64,000 nt of DNA from Bacteroidota bacterium (GCA_016699635.1 CP064983.1:1612001-1676000); one strand, 5' to 3'. Counted from the first letter of the stretch, positions 39,164-50,358 are shown. Numbers and translations are program-made. Notes: generated from the sequence alone by a model not told the origin.

Positions 39164-41456
39164 ATGTCAAAGAAGAATATAAAATTCACAAAAACACAAC
39201 TTGAAAAATTAAAACAAGAATTGCTACAGGTTTTTCTGCAACACCCGCGTGCTACTTTTAATCCCAAACAGGTTTGGCGCAAAGCAGAAATAAATTTGCC
39301 CGAAGAATATATTTCAGTAGTGCTGAATGCTGATAAACATTATATAGACGAAACAATTCAATCTTTAATTTTAGAGCTGTTTCAAGAAGGAGAGTTGCTG
39401 GAGGTTCAGCAGTTTCGTTATAAGTTATTACCTGCAGAAAGGTTTATTGAAGGAAACATTCAGGTAACTTCCAAAGGCGAAGGATATGTGATGAATGAAG
39501 GGTTTGAAGAGGATATACAAATTCCTGCACATTTAATGGCAAACGCATTGAATGGCGACAAAGTCAGAATAAGTTTATTAGCGCATCGCGAAGGCAGAAG
39601 ACAACAAGGAGAAGTGGTTGAAGTTCTCAGTCGAAGCAGAACACAATTTGCCGGCACAATACAACATTCAGGCAGTTATGCATTTGTAGTTTGCGATGAT
39701 CCTAAAATGCATGTAGATATTTTTATTCCCGGAAAACAACTTAATGGTGCCCGCAATGGCGATAAAGTAATTGCAGAGATAACCTTATGGTCTGCCGATG
39801 CCAGTAATCCGAAGGAAAAATAGTGCGTGTTTTAGGTGCTCCGGTGAACATACTGCAGAGATGAATGCCATAATTGTTGAGTATGGTCTTCCGGAAGCCT
39901 TTCCTGATGAAGTTGAAAAAGAAACATTAAAAATTTCTGATGTCATTTCGAAAGAAGAAATTAAAAAACGCAGAGACTTCAGAAAAGTAACCACCTTTAC
40001 TATTGACCCGGTTGATGCAAAAGATTTTGATGATGCATTAAGCATTCAGCAGTTGCCTAATGGCAACTGGGAAATGGGTGTACACATTGCCGATGTTTCA
40101 CATTTCTTAAAACTGGGTAGTGCCATGGATGAAGAAGCCTTCAACAGAGCAACTTCAATTTATTTGGTTGACAGAGTTATTCCTATGTTGCCGGAAAAAC
40201 TGTCGAATATGGTTTGCTCTCTAAGACCTAATGAGGAAAAACTTTGCTACTCTGCCGTTTTTGAGATGAATGAAAAAGCAGAAGTCCTGAATGAATGGTT
40301 CGGCAGAACTGTAATTTTTTCAGATCATCGCTTTACTTATGAAGAAGCACAGCAGGTAATCGAAACCAACGAAGGCCCTTTTGTAAAAGAGATTGGTGTG
40401 TTTCACCGGCTGGCACAGCAACTTCGCAAAGAGCGTCACCGTAAGGGAGCAATCAGTTTTGAAAAAACAGAAGTAAAATTCAGGCTTGATGAAAAGGGAA
40501 ATCCAATTGGAATATTTCTAAAGGAGAGCAAAGACTCCAATAAACTGATTGAAGAGTTTATGTTACTTGCCAACAGACGTGTGGCAGAGTTTATTGGCAA
40601 AGGTGTTGCAAAAGGGAAGAAAGATAAAACACAAAAAACTTTTGTTTATCGTATCCACGATGTGCCTGTTGAAGAAAAACTTAGCGACTTTAAAACTTTT
40701 GCAGCACAGTTTGGCTATAGGATTAGCACCGCATCAGGAAAAGAAACAGCTCATTCACTCAATAAAATGCTGAAAGATGTGGAAGGTAAAAAAGAGCAGA
40801 GTATGATTGAGCAATTGGCTATACGCAGTATGGCTAAGGCTGTTTATTCTACCGAAAATATAGGTCACTATGGATTGGCATTCGATTTCTATACACACTT
40901 TACTTCACCCATAAGGAGCTATCCTGATGTGATGATGAACGGATTGCTGGAATATTATATGCGTGGTGGAAAGAGAGTTTCGCAACAAGAGTATGAAGAA
41001 AAATGCCGTCACTGTACGGAGCGTGAAATTAATGCTGCCGATGCAGAGCGCTCTTCAATAAAATACAAACAGGTTCAATACCTTGCAGCACGTAAAGATG
41101 AAATATTTAAAGGTGTAATTTCCGGTGTTACGGAATGGGGTCTTTATGTGGAGTTGGAGGATAATAAGTGTGAAGGTATGATAAGGCTGCGCGACCTGAA
41201 TGATGACTATTATGAATTTGATCAGAAAAACTTTTGCATTGTAGGACATCGTTCCCGCAAAAAATATTCTTTGGGCGATGAGCTGATGGTTGTCATTAAG
41301 AGTACCGACATCATTAAAAAACAAGTTGATTTTATGCTTTATGATGCAAATCGTTTGCATGAAGTTTCTCCTTTTAAACGAAGTGATAAAAAAAGATTCC
41401 CTACATCAGGCAAGTTCAGGGGCGATAAAAAGAAGGGTGGCAAAAGAAGAAGATAA
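39164..41456 (+). CDS. rnr: ribonuclease R, two frameshifts
   Basis: About 764 residues once two single-base deletions are restored: A-run 39816-39820 (giving EKIVRVLGAP) and GG at 39843-39844 (giving GEHTAEMN). Domains: N-terminal helix-turn-helix, two cold-shock domains, the RNB catalytic domain (FTIDPVDAKDFDDALS with the metal Asp residues; HFTSPIRSYPDVM), an S1 domain and a basic Lys/Arg tail. It degrades structured RNA 3' to 5'. Both errors fall in a 30-bp stretch, and the flanking protein is well conserved, so the gene is surely functional. Confidence 0.93.
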
Positions 41457-41527
41457 TCTTTTTAAAAATTAAATTTAATCATCATAATTTCAAGCCACAG
41501 CATTGTGACGTTTTTTAGATTTGTGCC

Positions 41528-42574
41528 ATGTTAAAAAAGATACTTATTACAGCCTGGATAATTTCCATGGCTACAGGCCTTCAGGCACAACAAAAGAAAA
41601 GCTATCAGGTAGGTGTTATTGCTTTCTACAATTTAGAAAACCTGTTCGATACCATCAATCAACCCGAAGTTAATGATGAAGAGTTTACTCCGACAGGTTC
41701 TAACAATTACACAGGCAAAGTATATCTTGATAAGTTAGGTAAACTCTCTGATGTATTATCACTGATTGGAAAAGACGAGGCACCAGCTGGATTTTCTGTT
41801 TTGGGATGTGCAGAAGTAGAGAATGAAAGTGTTTTAAAAGATTTGGTTAATGAACCCAAACTAAAATCACGCAATCTGAAAATTGTTCATTACGACAGCC
41901 CTGACAAACGCGGTGTTGATGTAGCATTGCTCTATAATCCAAAATATTTTACTCCTAAGTTTAGTGAGCCTTTATTCATTGACTTGCGTACTCCTGAAAA
42001 CCCCGAATACTACACCCGCGACATATTATATGTTTATGGTTTGTATCTTGGAGAGCCTGTACATTTTCTTGTTGGTCACTGGCCATCGCGCAGAGGGGGC
42101 GAAGAGGCTTCTGCACCATCACGCGCTAAGGCTGCCGCTGTTTGTAAAAACAAAATTGATTCTATAACTAAAATAAATGCCGATGCAAAGATTGTGCTGA
42201 TGGGCGATTTAAATGATGACCCTTTAAGTCCAAGTGTCACAAAAGTAATTAAGGCAGTGGGCAGTAAAGACAAAGTAGAACGCGGAGGCATGTACAATCC
42301 ATGGGTTGATTTTTATACAAAAGGAATAGGTACACTTGCCTATAACGATGCATGGAATCTTTTTGATCAGATTATGATTTCATCAGGCTGGTTAAACAAA
42401 AAGCAAGATGGATTCTTTTTTAAAGATGCCCATATTTTTAAACGCGAATTTATGTTGCAAAAGAGCGGACGTTATAAAGGCTATCCCTTACGCACATTCG
42501 ACTTCAGCAGATATATTGGCGGCTACAGCGATCACTTTCCAACCTATCTCGTATTTTTAAAAGAAGTAAAATAG
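41528..42574 (+). CDS. secreted endonuclease/exonuclease/phosphatase family protein
   Basis: 348 residues. A signal peptide (ILITAWIISMATGLQAQ) precedes an EEP-fold domain: VIAFYNLENLFDT, VLGCAEVENESVL (Glu ligand), GHWPSRRGGEEAS, and LMGDLNDDPLSPS, with the final SDHFPTYLVF His. It is likely a periplasmic or surface nuclease or phosphoesterase. All catalytic signatures are present. It lies 24 bp upstream of mlaE but probably belongs to a separate functional unit. Confidence 0.9.
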   Translation: MLKKILITAWIISMATGLQAQQKKSYQVGVIAFYNLENLFDTINQPEVNDEEFTPTGSNNYTGKVYLDKLGKLSDVLSLIGKDEAPAGFSVLGCAEVENESVLKDLVNEPKLKSRNLKIVHYDSPDKRGVDVALLYNPKYFTPKFSEPLFIDLRTPENPEYYTRDILYVYGLYLGEPVHFLVGHWPSRRGGEEASAPSRAKAAAVCKNKIDSITKINADAKIVLMGDLNDDPLSPSVTKVIKAVGSKDKVERGGMYNPWVDFYTKGIGTLAYNDAWNLFDQIMISSGWLNKKQDGFFFKDAHIFKREFMLQKSGRYKGYPLRTFDFSRYIGGYSDHFPTYLVFLKEVK

Positions 42575-42598
42575 ATAGTTTTAATATCTTAGCTACTG

Positions 42599-43342
42599 AT
42601 GAAAGGTACATTATTTGAGATTGGACGCTATTTCGGTTTTATAAAAAATCTTTTTTATAAACCTGAAAAGTTGTCAATTTATGTACGCCAGGTTTTTCGC
42701 GAAATGGTAAACTTAGGCATTGGTTCATTGTGGCTGGTGGCACTTACTTCTGCTTTCATGGGTGCTGTTATAACAATTCAAAGTGCTTACAACCTTGTGA
42801 ACCCAATGGTGCCTTTGTGGGCAGTAGGTATTGTTGCCCGCGATAGTATCATCATTGAGTTTTCTCCAACTATCATAATGCTTGTACTTGCAGGAAAAGT
42901 AGGTAGCAGTGTTGCATCAGAAATTGGCACCATGCGTGTTACCGAACAGATAGATGCACTTGAGATAATGGGCATAAACTCATCAGGGTATTTGGTGCTT
43001 CCTAAAATTATTGCAGCATTATTAATTTGTCCCGTAGTTGTAATCATCAGTATGATTGTTGGTATTACAGGCGGATGGGTTGCAGGTGATCTTTCGGGCG
43101 TTGTGCCTTCGGCAGATTATTTAAAAGGAATACAAAACCAGTTCTTACCATTCAATGTAACCTTTGCTATGATAAAGACAGTAGTGTTTGCTTTTATTAT
43201 CACTTCTGTTCCTGCCTATCATGGCTATTATACAAGCGGTGGCGCACTTGAAGTTGGCCAGTCAAGTACCAAAGGTGTAGTTTACAGCAGTATTTTAATT
43301 CTGATTTTTGATTACTTATTAACCCAACTCATTCTTGCATGA
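42599..43342 (+). CDS. mlaE: MlaE-type ABC transporter permease
   Basis: 247-residue MlaE/YrbE-family permease of the lipid-transporting Mla system. It has five to six hydrophobic segments and the family motifs LAGKVGSSVASEIGTM and TEQIDALEIMGI. It overlaps the ATPase gene by 4 bp. The MlaD (MCE) partner gene is not adjacent in this window. Confidence 0.94.
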   Translation: MKGTLFEIGRYFGFIKNLFYKPEKLSIYVRQVFREMVNLGIGSLWLVALTSAFMGAVITIQSAYNLVNPMVPLWAVGIVARDSIIIEFSPTIIMLVLAGKVGSSVASEIGTMRVTEQIDALEIMGINSSGYLVLPKIIAALLICPVVVIISMIVGITGGWVAGDLSGVVPSADYLKGIQNQFLPFNVTFAMIKTVVFAFIITSVPAYHGYYTSGGALEVGQSSTKGVVYSSILILIFDYLLTQLILA

Positions 43343-44091
43343 TTGCCATTGAAAACATATCCAAATCATTCGGCAATAAAAAAGTGCTTGAAGATGTTTC
43401 ATGCGAATTTGACAAAGGTAAAATTAACCTGATTATTGGCGGTAGTGGACAAGGAAAAACTGTGCTGATGAAATGTGCTGTTGGTTTATTTGAAGTTGAT
43501 AAGGGGAAAGTTTTATACGATGGCAGAAATTTTTCGGAGATGACTTTTGGCGAACGTAAACCCATTCGTCAGGAAATTGGCATGTTGTTTCAGGGTGGTG
43601 CATTGTTTGATTCATTAACCGTTGAACAAAATGTAACTTTCCCTTTGAAAATGTTTACTAACATGACCAATGCAGAAAAGCGCGATCGTGCCAACTTTTG
43701 TCTGCATAGAGTAAACCTCGAAAACGTTAATCATCTTTTGCCAAGTGCCATCAGTGGTGGCATGAAAAAACGTGTAGCCATTGCACGAGCCATTGCAATG
43801 AATCCAAGATATTTATTTTGCGATGAGCCAAACTCTGGCCTCGACCTAAAACATCCATTCTCATTGACGAACTCATAAAAGAAATTACAAGAGGAGTATG
43901 ACATTACTACTGTCATCAACACACATGACATGAATACAGTGATGAGTATGGGAGAGAAAATTATTTTTATCTATAAAGGCAAAAAATTCTGGGAAGGCAA
44001 CAACGAAGACATCATGCGCTCTGAAAATAAAGAACTAAACGATTTTGTTTTTGCATCACGATGGATGCAGGCTGTTAAAAAGCACTTTTAA
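43339..44091 (+). CDS. mlaF: MlaF-type ABC transporter ATPase, two frameshifts
   Basis: About 250 residues after two corrections: a missing C at 43845-43846 (giving LDPKTSILIDELIKEIT) and an extra A at 43889-43890 (giving EEYDITTVINTHDM). Walker A is GGSGQGKTV, the signature loop is SGGMKKRVAIARA, Walker B is YLFCDEPNSGLD, and the switch His is in NTHDM. It energises lipid exchange between membranes with mlaE. The uncorrected frame would stop after Walker B. Confidence 0.92.
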
Positions 44092-44099
44092 TAAATCCG

Positions 44100-45398
44100 T
44101 CAGAATCTCAAATCAATACCTGCACCAAGCATCAACACATCATTGTTTAGTTTTGCTTTAACCACATTAGGTGCCATAGCTTCAATAGCTACCGTTTTAT
44201 CTTTCTTATAAAAGGCCTTTGCCACACCTACGTTCACTCTGAATTTTTCTGATAAGTCAATTGCAAAACCTGTGTTTGCAGTAAGGTTGTTGTAGGGTGC
44301 TGTTTCAAAAGCTCCTAATGTAGTGTAATAACCTGCCATATCATTAAAATCGAGCATGGTATAAACTGCACCTGCACTCCAGGTAATATACTTTGACCAC
44401 ATCCACTCAAAACCACCACCAAAATTCATAGCATCGCCTGCAAGTGTGTTTATTCTTTTTCCATCGGCACGTTTTCCCCAGTCGGCATGTTGCTGAAAGT
44501 AGTAATTCATTTCTGCTGTCAGACGAAATGCTTTACTGAATTCGTATCCTATACCAATACCAGCCAAACCCGGTAAATCGCGTCTGCTTTCTTGTCCGTC
44601 AACTACCAGCTCTGCCATGCCACCGGTTGACTGTTCAAGGTCATCAACTTTTTGTTTGGTTTTAAAATTTAGCTTGGTGTTTGTTTCCAGTCTTACAGCA
44701 ATATTTAATTTCTCTATGGGTCGCGCACTTAAGCTGATAACTGCGGCAATACCGTTAGCGTTATCTTCTTGCTCCATATTTACGGGCAGGTTACTGAAAT
44801 CGCCTATCAACTCTGTGCCTGCTTTAGTTTTGTTGGTGGCATTTACATAGCGTACACCCAATGCTGCAGAAAACTGCTCGTTTATAGCGTAACTGAACCC
44901 TGCTGTTCCAGTAAGGTAAAGAGAAGATGCTTTAAGATATTGCTGTCCTGTTCCAAGGTAGGCACCTTGAAAAGCACTGAGAAGTGACAGTCCAATAAGT
45001 TCTGTGTTTAAAGAGCCTTCAGGATAATTGGCAGTGGCACCTCCACCGGAAATATATACACCACCCCACACAGCCCATTTATTTTTGTTGTATGATAAAA
45101 ATAAGTTAGGTACAAAATAATCATTACCATCCTGTTCGTGTTTTACTTCACCCCAACCTAAATCATAGGTGTGAGAAGGTTTGCGCATAAACATCTGATT
45201 GCCCAAACCAATATGTAGTCCTTTTTCCAAACGTGTTAATGTAGCGGGATTATAAACAACAAGATCACTGCCTTTGATTGCAGCATTTCTGCCTCCTGTA
45301 CGAATCCACTCCGGGCTCATGTTGCTCAAATTATCAATCTGTGCATTTGTTATTCCTGCACTAATAATAAATAGAATGCTGATAAATATTTTCCTCAT
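44100..45398 (-). CDS. FadL/OmpP1-family outer membrane transporter
   Basis: 432 residues from the Met at 45398 (RKIFISILFIISAGITNAQ signal peptide); a longer start would bury the signal. The FadL-like features are the N-terminal hatch region (GGRNAAIKGSDLVVYNPATLTRL, shortened here for mention) and a 14-stranded barrel pattern ending GAGIDLRF. It probably takes up hydrophobic compounds. Convergent with mlaF, 8 bp apart. Confidence 0.88.
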   Translation of the reverse strand: MRKIFISILFIISAGITNAQIDNLSNMSPEWIRTGGRNAAIKGSDLVVYNPATLTRLEKGLHIGLGNQMFMRKPSHTYDLGWGEVKHEQDGNDYFVPNLFLSYNKNKWAVWGGVYISGGGATANYPEGSLNTELIGLSLLSAFQGAYLGTGQQYLKASSLYLTGTAGFSYAINEQFSAALGVRYVNATNKTKAGTELIGDFSNLPVNMEQEDNANGIAAVISLSARPIEKLNIAVRLETNTKLNFKTKQKVDDLEQSTGGMAELVVDGQESRRDLPGLAGIGIGYEFSKAFRLTAEMNYYFQQHADWGKRADGKRINTLAGDAMNFGGGFEWMWSKYITWSAGAVYTMLDFNDMAGYYTTLGAFETAPYNNLTANTGFAIDLSEKFRVNVGVAKAFYKKDKTVAIEAMAPNVVKAKLNNDVLMLGAGIDLRF

Positions 45399-45492
45399 AC
45401 TCTGATTTTTTGTTTGAGTAAAAATATTTTGCATTTGCATTGTCATTCCATGCAGAAAAGAAACTAATAAACAATTTGTTTTTAATAAGTGA

Positions 45493-46077
45493 TTAATGCA
45501 ATGCTGCTTTTATGAGTAGTGCTTTACATATTTCACCCTCTTTTACAGTGAGTTCATGCAGACGTTTATATACATCATCTTTCGGATAATATTCAAGCGC
45601 CATTTTTACAAAAATATTTCCGTGTTTGGCTTCACTTGCCCACAACATCTTGTAAAATCTTTTTAATTCATTATCTTGTAGTGCTTCTTCTACCAGTCTG
45701 AACCGTTCTGTTCCACGACATTCAATAATTGAGGCTAAGAGAAGTCTGTCCATGAGTCTTTCTGATGATTTACTGCGTAACAATGCAAGCAGTTGTTTGA
45801 TGTAAAGATCTTCAGGCATCTCTGCTTTTAGCTGTATGCCTCTTTTTTCCATAATATGATACACTTGTTGAAAGTGTTTCAATTCTTCCAATGCAGTTTC
45901 AATCAGTTCAGGAATAATTTTTGTTTTGTCGGGGCATTTTGACACAAAGCTCATTGCCATAGCAGAGGCTTTTCTTTCGCAATCGGCATGATCCTGAAGA
46001 AAAGAATCAAAATCATTCATCACTGCATCAACCCAAGCTTGCGTAGTGTTATAAGTTAAATCAATAGAAAGTTTCAT
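45493..46077 (-). CDS. MiaE-like tRNA hydroxylase
   Basis: 194 residues from MKLSIDLTY (46077). It is a ferritin-like di-iron protein with ligands in DHADCERKASA, ELKHFQQVYH, IIECRGTERF and SEAKHGNIF, the MiaE family pattern. MiaE hydroxylates ms2i6A at position 37 of certain tRNAs. Upstream starts would cross its promoter. Divergent to the GT2 gene. Confidence 0.88.
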   Translation of the reverse strand: MKLSIDLTYNTTQAWVDAVMNDFDSFLQDHADCERKASAMAMSFVSKCPDKTKIIPELIETALEELKHFQQVYHIMEKRGIQLKAEMPEDLYIKQLLALLRSKSSERLMDRLLLASIIECRGTERFRLVEEALQDNELKRFYKMLWASEAKHGNIFVKMALEYYPKDDVYKRLHELTVKEGEICKALLIKAALH

Positions 46078-46097
46078 TTCGTTTTTAAATATTTGTA

Positions 46098-46105
46098 CAA
46101 AAGTA
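46098..46105 (-). promoter_or_regulatory. -7 box of the MiaE-like gene
   Basis: Minus-strand TACTTTTG, exact TAnnTTTG, 20 nt upstream of the ATG at 46077. Confidence 0.5.
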
Positions 46106-46113
46106 ATTTTCCG

Positions 46114-47363
46114 TTGAATAAGCCACATACCTATTTCGAAAAGCAACAGTTTGTTCCTTTACTGCAGGAGCCTCCACATTCACAGCTCCAATGCATTGTA
46201 GTTATTCCTTGTTTTAATGAACCTGATTTAATTACAACGCTTGATTCGCTGTGGAAATGTGATGAAACAAAATTTCCTGTTGAAATTATTGCTGTTATCA
46301 ACTCAGGAAGAAATGCTGATTCCAATGTTATGGATTGTAATAACCTTACACTAAAGACAATGCAACTTTGGATGCAAAAACACAATTCAAATCACAGGCA
46401 CTATCAAGTTATTCATTGTAGCGACTTGCCTCCTAAAAAGCGGGTGTCGGGCTTGCACGTAAAATTGGTATGGACGAAGCAGCATACCGTTTTAGTTTAA
46501 ATGGTAATGATAATGGAATAATTGTTTGTTTGGATGCCGATTGTACAGTGCAGCCAAATTATTTGGTTGAGATTGAAAAACATTTCAGCAACAATATAAA
46601 AACTGCAGGCTGTTCTGTTTATTTTGAACATCCTCTGGAAGGAAAACAGGAGCCTTCAATTTATGATGCTATCATCAATTACGAATTGTATCTGAGATAT
46701 TATGTTGGTGCATTGCGCTATTGTGGTTTTCACGCTCCATATCACACCATTGGCTCAAGTATGGCTGTAACAAATAAAGCCTATCAGAAACAGGGAGGAA
46801 TGAATCAGCGAAAAGCCGGAGAAGATTTTTATTTTCTGCATAAAATATTTCATCTCGGAAATTTTTCTGAGCTTAATACAACAACCGTTTATCCTTCACC
46901 GCGCATCAGTAACAGAGTTCCATTTGGTACAGGCAGTGCCATTTCAAAAATAGTAACAGCCGGTAATAATAATTATCCTGTTTATGCATTTGAAACTTTT
47001 GAAATTCTTAAAGTATTTTTTGATCAGATAAAAGTAAATGCAACATCAAGAGAAATGATAAATATTGATTCATTTGCTCCTGCTTTGAAGAATTTCTTAT
47101 CGGCACACAATGCAGCATCAAAGATGATAGAAATAGCAACACAGACAATCAACAGCAAAACCTATCTGCAACGGTTTGCTCATTGGTTTGACGGTTTTAT
47201 GGTTTTAAAATGCGTTCATTATATGCGTGATCATTTTCTGGAGCAAGAGGAAGTTTTGGTTGCCACAAAAAAATTGATGAACAATTTGAATATAAGTCCC
47301 GGTAATTTGACTAAACGTGAAATGTTGTTAAGGTTGCGTAAGCACGACCGTTCAGGTAGTTGA
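46114..47363 (+). CDS. glycosyltransferase family 2, one frameshift
   Basis: About 416 residues after restoring one A in the run at 46435-46439 (giving PPKKAGVGLARKIGMDEA). The GT-A domain has IVVIPCFNEPDLI and the DxD-like VCLDADCTV, followed by a helical C-terminal region. The acceptor is unknown; the second half with AGEDFYFLHKI is typical of polyprenyl- or lipid-linked transfers. The start is uncertain: there is no ATG, so TTG at 46114 (NKPHTYFEKQ) or TTG at 46093. The latter lies inside the divergent MiaE promoter. Confidence 0.8.
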
Positions 47364-47383
47364 GAAGTGCCTATCTTCGTGTC

Positions 47384-48746
47384 ATGAAATTGTTGAATTA
47401 CATTAACGGGCAGATGTAGAACCCATCAGTCAGAAATGGATGGATAATACAGACCCATCTACCAACACAGTTTTTTCACAAATACCCGACAGCGATGAAC
47501 GTGATGTTCAGATGGCAGTAAATGCAGCAAAGCAGGCCTTTGTGGGATGGAGTACTATGCCTGTAAAAAAACGCTCTGATTTATTGCTGAGAATAGCAGC
47601 ACTGATTGAAAAAAACCTGCAACGATTTGCCGAAGCCGAAAGCCTCGATAATGGCAAACCTGTTTGGCTTGCCAAACAAGTGGACATTCCACGTGCATCT
47701 GCAAATTTTCATTTTTATGCTACTGCTGCATTGCATCTTGCTGCCGAAACACATGCCATGGAAAACACGGCAATTAATTATACTTTACGTCAGCCAATAG
47801 GTATTGCAGGTTGTATTTCACCCTGGAACTTGCCTTTGTATTTATTTACCTGGAAAATTGCACCTGCATTAGCATCTGGAAACTGTGTGGTGGCAAAGCC
47901 CAGCGAAATTACTCCGGTAACAGCATTTTTACTAAGTCAGTTTTGCATTGAAGCCGGACTTCCAGCCGGTGTTTTAAATATTATTCACGGTACAGGTCCA
48001 CGTGTGGGCAGCGCTATAGTTTCTCATCCTGATATTCCTGTAATTAGTTTTACAGGCGGCACCAAGACTGGTGCAGAAATTTCAAGAATTGCCGCGCCAA
48101 TGTTTAAAAAACTTTCTCTTGAATTAGGAGGCAAAAATCCCAATATCATTTTTGAAGATTGCGATTTTGATCATGCTGTTTCTACTTCAATAAAATCTTC
48201 TTTCAGCAATCAGGGCGAAATTTGCCTTTGCGGCTCACGCATATTTATTCAACGCAGCATTTATGATAAATTCAAAGAAGCATTTATCAGCAAAGTTAAA
48301 GGACTGAAAACAGGCGACCCAAAAGATGAGTCAAATTTTCTGGGAGCTATAGTATCTCAACCACATTTTGAAAAAATACTTTCATATATTGATATTGCCA
48401 AGCAGGAAGGGGGTGTAATTTTAACCGGAGGCAAGGCCATACAACCTGAAGGACGCTGTAAAGATGGTTTCTTTATTGAGCCAACCGTAATCGAAAATCT
48501 GCCTTATAACTGTCGCACCAATCAGGAAGAGATTTTTGGACCCGTTGTGACACTAACTCCTTTCGACACAGAAGAAGAAGTTTTAATGATGGCTAATAGC
48601 ACAAATTATGGATTGGCTGCAACAGTTTGGACAACCAATCTGACAAAGGCACATAAAGTGGCAGCAGCCCTTCATAGTGGTATTGTATGGATAAACTGCT
48701 GGCTTTTACGTGATTTGCGGACACCTTTTGGAGGTGTAAAACATAG
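47384..48746 (+). CDS. aldehyde dehydrogenase, N-terminal frameshift and truncated C-terminus
   Basis: NAD(P)-dependent aldehyde dehydrogenase of the 2-hydroxymuconate/aminomuconate-semialdehyde type. Motifs: ISPWNLPLYLF, VVAKPSEITP, ISFTGGTKTG, LELGGKNPN, catalytic Cys in FSNQGEICLCG, and EEIFGPVVTLTPF. A missing G near 47415 splits the N-terminus (YINGQ...EPISQKW), and the true start is the ATG at 47384. Homology ends abruptly at PFGGVKH near 48744, where KHSGxGREGG and about 30 more residues are expected; the DNA then continues as the 3' end of panD. The reading frame runs on to 48807 as non-homologous sequence. Confidence 0.85.
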
Positions 48747-48853
48747 GCGACATCGTTATTGTAGCTTCTTATGCCATGATGGAAAAAGAAGAAGCCAAAA
48801 ATTTTAAACCTGTCTTGGTTTATCCTGATGAAAAAAATCAACCTGTAAAATAA
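48743..48853 (+). pseudogene. panD: 3' remnant of panD (aspartate 1-decarboxylase)
   Basis: In a frame offset from the aldehyde dehydrogenase, 36 residues read IGDIVIVASYAMMEKEEA and then KNFKPVLVYPDE, the C-terminal third of PanD. The N-terminal two thirds, with the Gly-Ser self-cleavage site, are missing. In many Bacteroidota panD is followed by the same flippase-like gene found here, so the right side of the junction is native. A deletion or misassembly removed the end of the dehydrogenase, probably panC, and most of panD. Confidence 0.75.
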
Positions 48854-48866
48854 ATCCCGACATAGG

Positions 48867-49880
48867 TTGAAGAAAAAAGTTGTTTCAGTAATAAAGTATG
48901 CATTGTTTCTGGCTGCCGGTGTTGGTATGCTATGGCTTACTTTCCGTAATCAGGATTTTACACAGGTAATTCAGAAAATTGAAAATGTACATATCGGTTG
49001 GCTGCTGGCATCTGTTGCTGCAGCAATACTTGCACATATTAGTCGTGCCATCAGATGGAATATGCTCATTACACCTTTAGGTTATAAGCCAAAACTGATT
49101 AATACTTTCTGGGCATTATGTGCAGGATATTTTGCCAATCTGGCTGTACCACGTCTGGGCGAAATCACTCGCTGTGGCATGCTCACCAAAGCCGAGCAAG
49201 TACCTTTTAACGAACTGTTCGGAACGGTGATTGTAGAACGTATCATGGATGTACTGATGTTGTTTTTGTTATTGCTTGCTGTTGCAACATTAGAGTTTCA
49301 TCTCATTGGTGGTTTTTTATATGATAATATTGCTGCACCTTTGATGAGTAAATTTCAAAACCTAAATCTTCCATTAGTAATAGGTGTTTTAGTTGTTGGC
49401 ATCATTGCAGTTTTTGCTTATTTCTATTTCTCAAAACATTCAGGAAAGAGCAAAGCCATTTTCGAAAAAATAAATTTATTGCTTAAAGGTGTTGCTGATG
49501 GCATTAAGTCAATAGCAAAAATGAAAAACAAATCATTGTTTATTTTCCACACCCTATTTATTTGGGTGATGTATTTTTTTGCTTCCTATCTGTGTTTCTT
49601 TGCATTGGATTCCACATCTATGCTCGATGCAAAAGCAGGTTTGTTTATTCTTGTCATAGGTGGATTGGGAATGTCTGCACCTGTACAGGGCGGAATTGGG
49701 GCTTTTCACTTCATCGTTTCACGCGGACTGATGCTTTATGGTATTTCTGAAACAGAAGGAATTGTTTATGCAACCATTGTTCATGGCTATCAAACCATTT
49801 TAGTGATAGCTTTGGGTGCTATAGGATTCTTTGTATTGATAGCAACAGGAAAAAGAATTAAAGCCAACAATGGATTATAA
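48867..49880 (+). CDS. lysylphosphatidylglycerol-synthase-TM/UPF0104 membrane protein
   Basis: 337 residues, start TTG at 48867 (no ATG in frame nearby). About eight transmembrane helices with family motifs ILAHISRAIRWNML, NLAVPRLGEITRCG, and GGLGMSAPVQGGIGAFHF. The domain is the flippase-like part of MprF without the synthetase; related proteins move lipids across the inner membrane. It overlaps rfaE2 by 11 bp. Commonly found after panD in this phylum. Confidence 0.88.
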   Translation: MKKKVVSVIKYALFLAAGVGMLWLTFRNQDFTQVIQKIENVHIGWLLASVAAAILAHISRAIRWNMLITPLGYKPKLINTFWALCAGYFANLAVPRLGEITRCGMLTKAEQVPFNELFGTVIVERIMDVLMLFLLLLAVATLEFHLIGGFLYDNIAAPLMSKFQNLNLPLVIGVLVVGIIAVFAYFYFSKHSGKSKAIFEKINLLLKGVADGIKSIAKMKNKSLFIFHTLFIWVMYFFASYLCFFALDSTSMLDAKAGLFILVIGGLGMSAPVQGGIGAFHFIVSRGLMLYGISETEGIVYATIVHGYQTILVIALGAIGFFVLIATGKRIKANNGL

Positions 49881-50358
49881 CGAGATAATCAGCAAGAAAA
49901 TTTTTAATGAGCAATCGTTATTGCAACAACTTAGCATTTGGCGCTTGCAAAATCAAAGTCTTGTTTTTACCAATGGTTGTTTTGACATTCTTCACTTGGG
50001 GCATACACAATATTTATCTCAGGCAAAAAACTATGGCGATAAATTAATTCTTGGTCTCAATTCCGATAAATCAGGTGCTTGTAAAAAAGGTCTGGGCAGA
50101 CCGCTGAATAATGAAAATGCACGAGCCTTTGTTCTTGCATCGCTACATGTTGTTGATGCAGTTGTATTATTTGATGAGGAAACACCCTATAATCTGATAA
50201 AGCTCGTTCAACCTGATGTGCTGGTAAAAGGTGCCGACTATGAAATTGAAAAAAGTGTTGGCTACGATATCGTTATACAACGTGGAGGCAAGGTCATTAC
50301 CATAGATTTAACACAGGGATATTCCACTACAGCCCTGCTAAATCGCATCAAACAATAA
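49870..50358 (+). CDS. rfaE2: D-glycero-beta-D-manno-heptose 1-phosphate adenylyltransferase
   Basis: 162-residue nucleotidyltransferase with the HxGH-type site GCFDILHLGHTQYL and the LVKGADYEIEKSVG and TIDLTQGYSTTALL motifs. It activates heptose-1-phosphate for LPS inner-core synthesis. It is the stand-alone form without a kinase domain. The SDKSGACKKGLGRP loop is slightly off consensus and could hide two compensating base errors, but the frame is intact. Coupled to the upstream membrane protein gene. Confidence 0.9.
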   Translation: MDYNEIISKKIFNEQSLLQQLSIWRLQNQSLVFTNGCFDILHLGHTQYLSQAKNYGDKLILGLNSDKSGACKKGLGRPLNNENARAFVLASLHVVDAVVLFDEETPYNLIKLVQPDVLVKGADYEIEKSVGYDIVIQRGGKVITIDLTQGYSTTALLNRIKQ

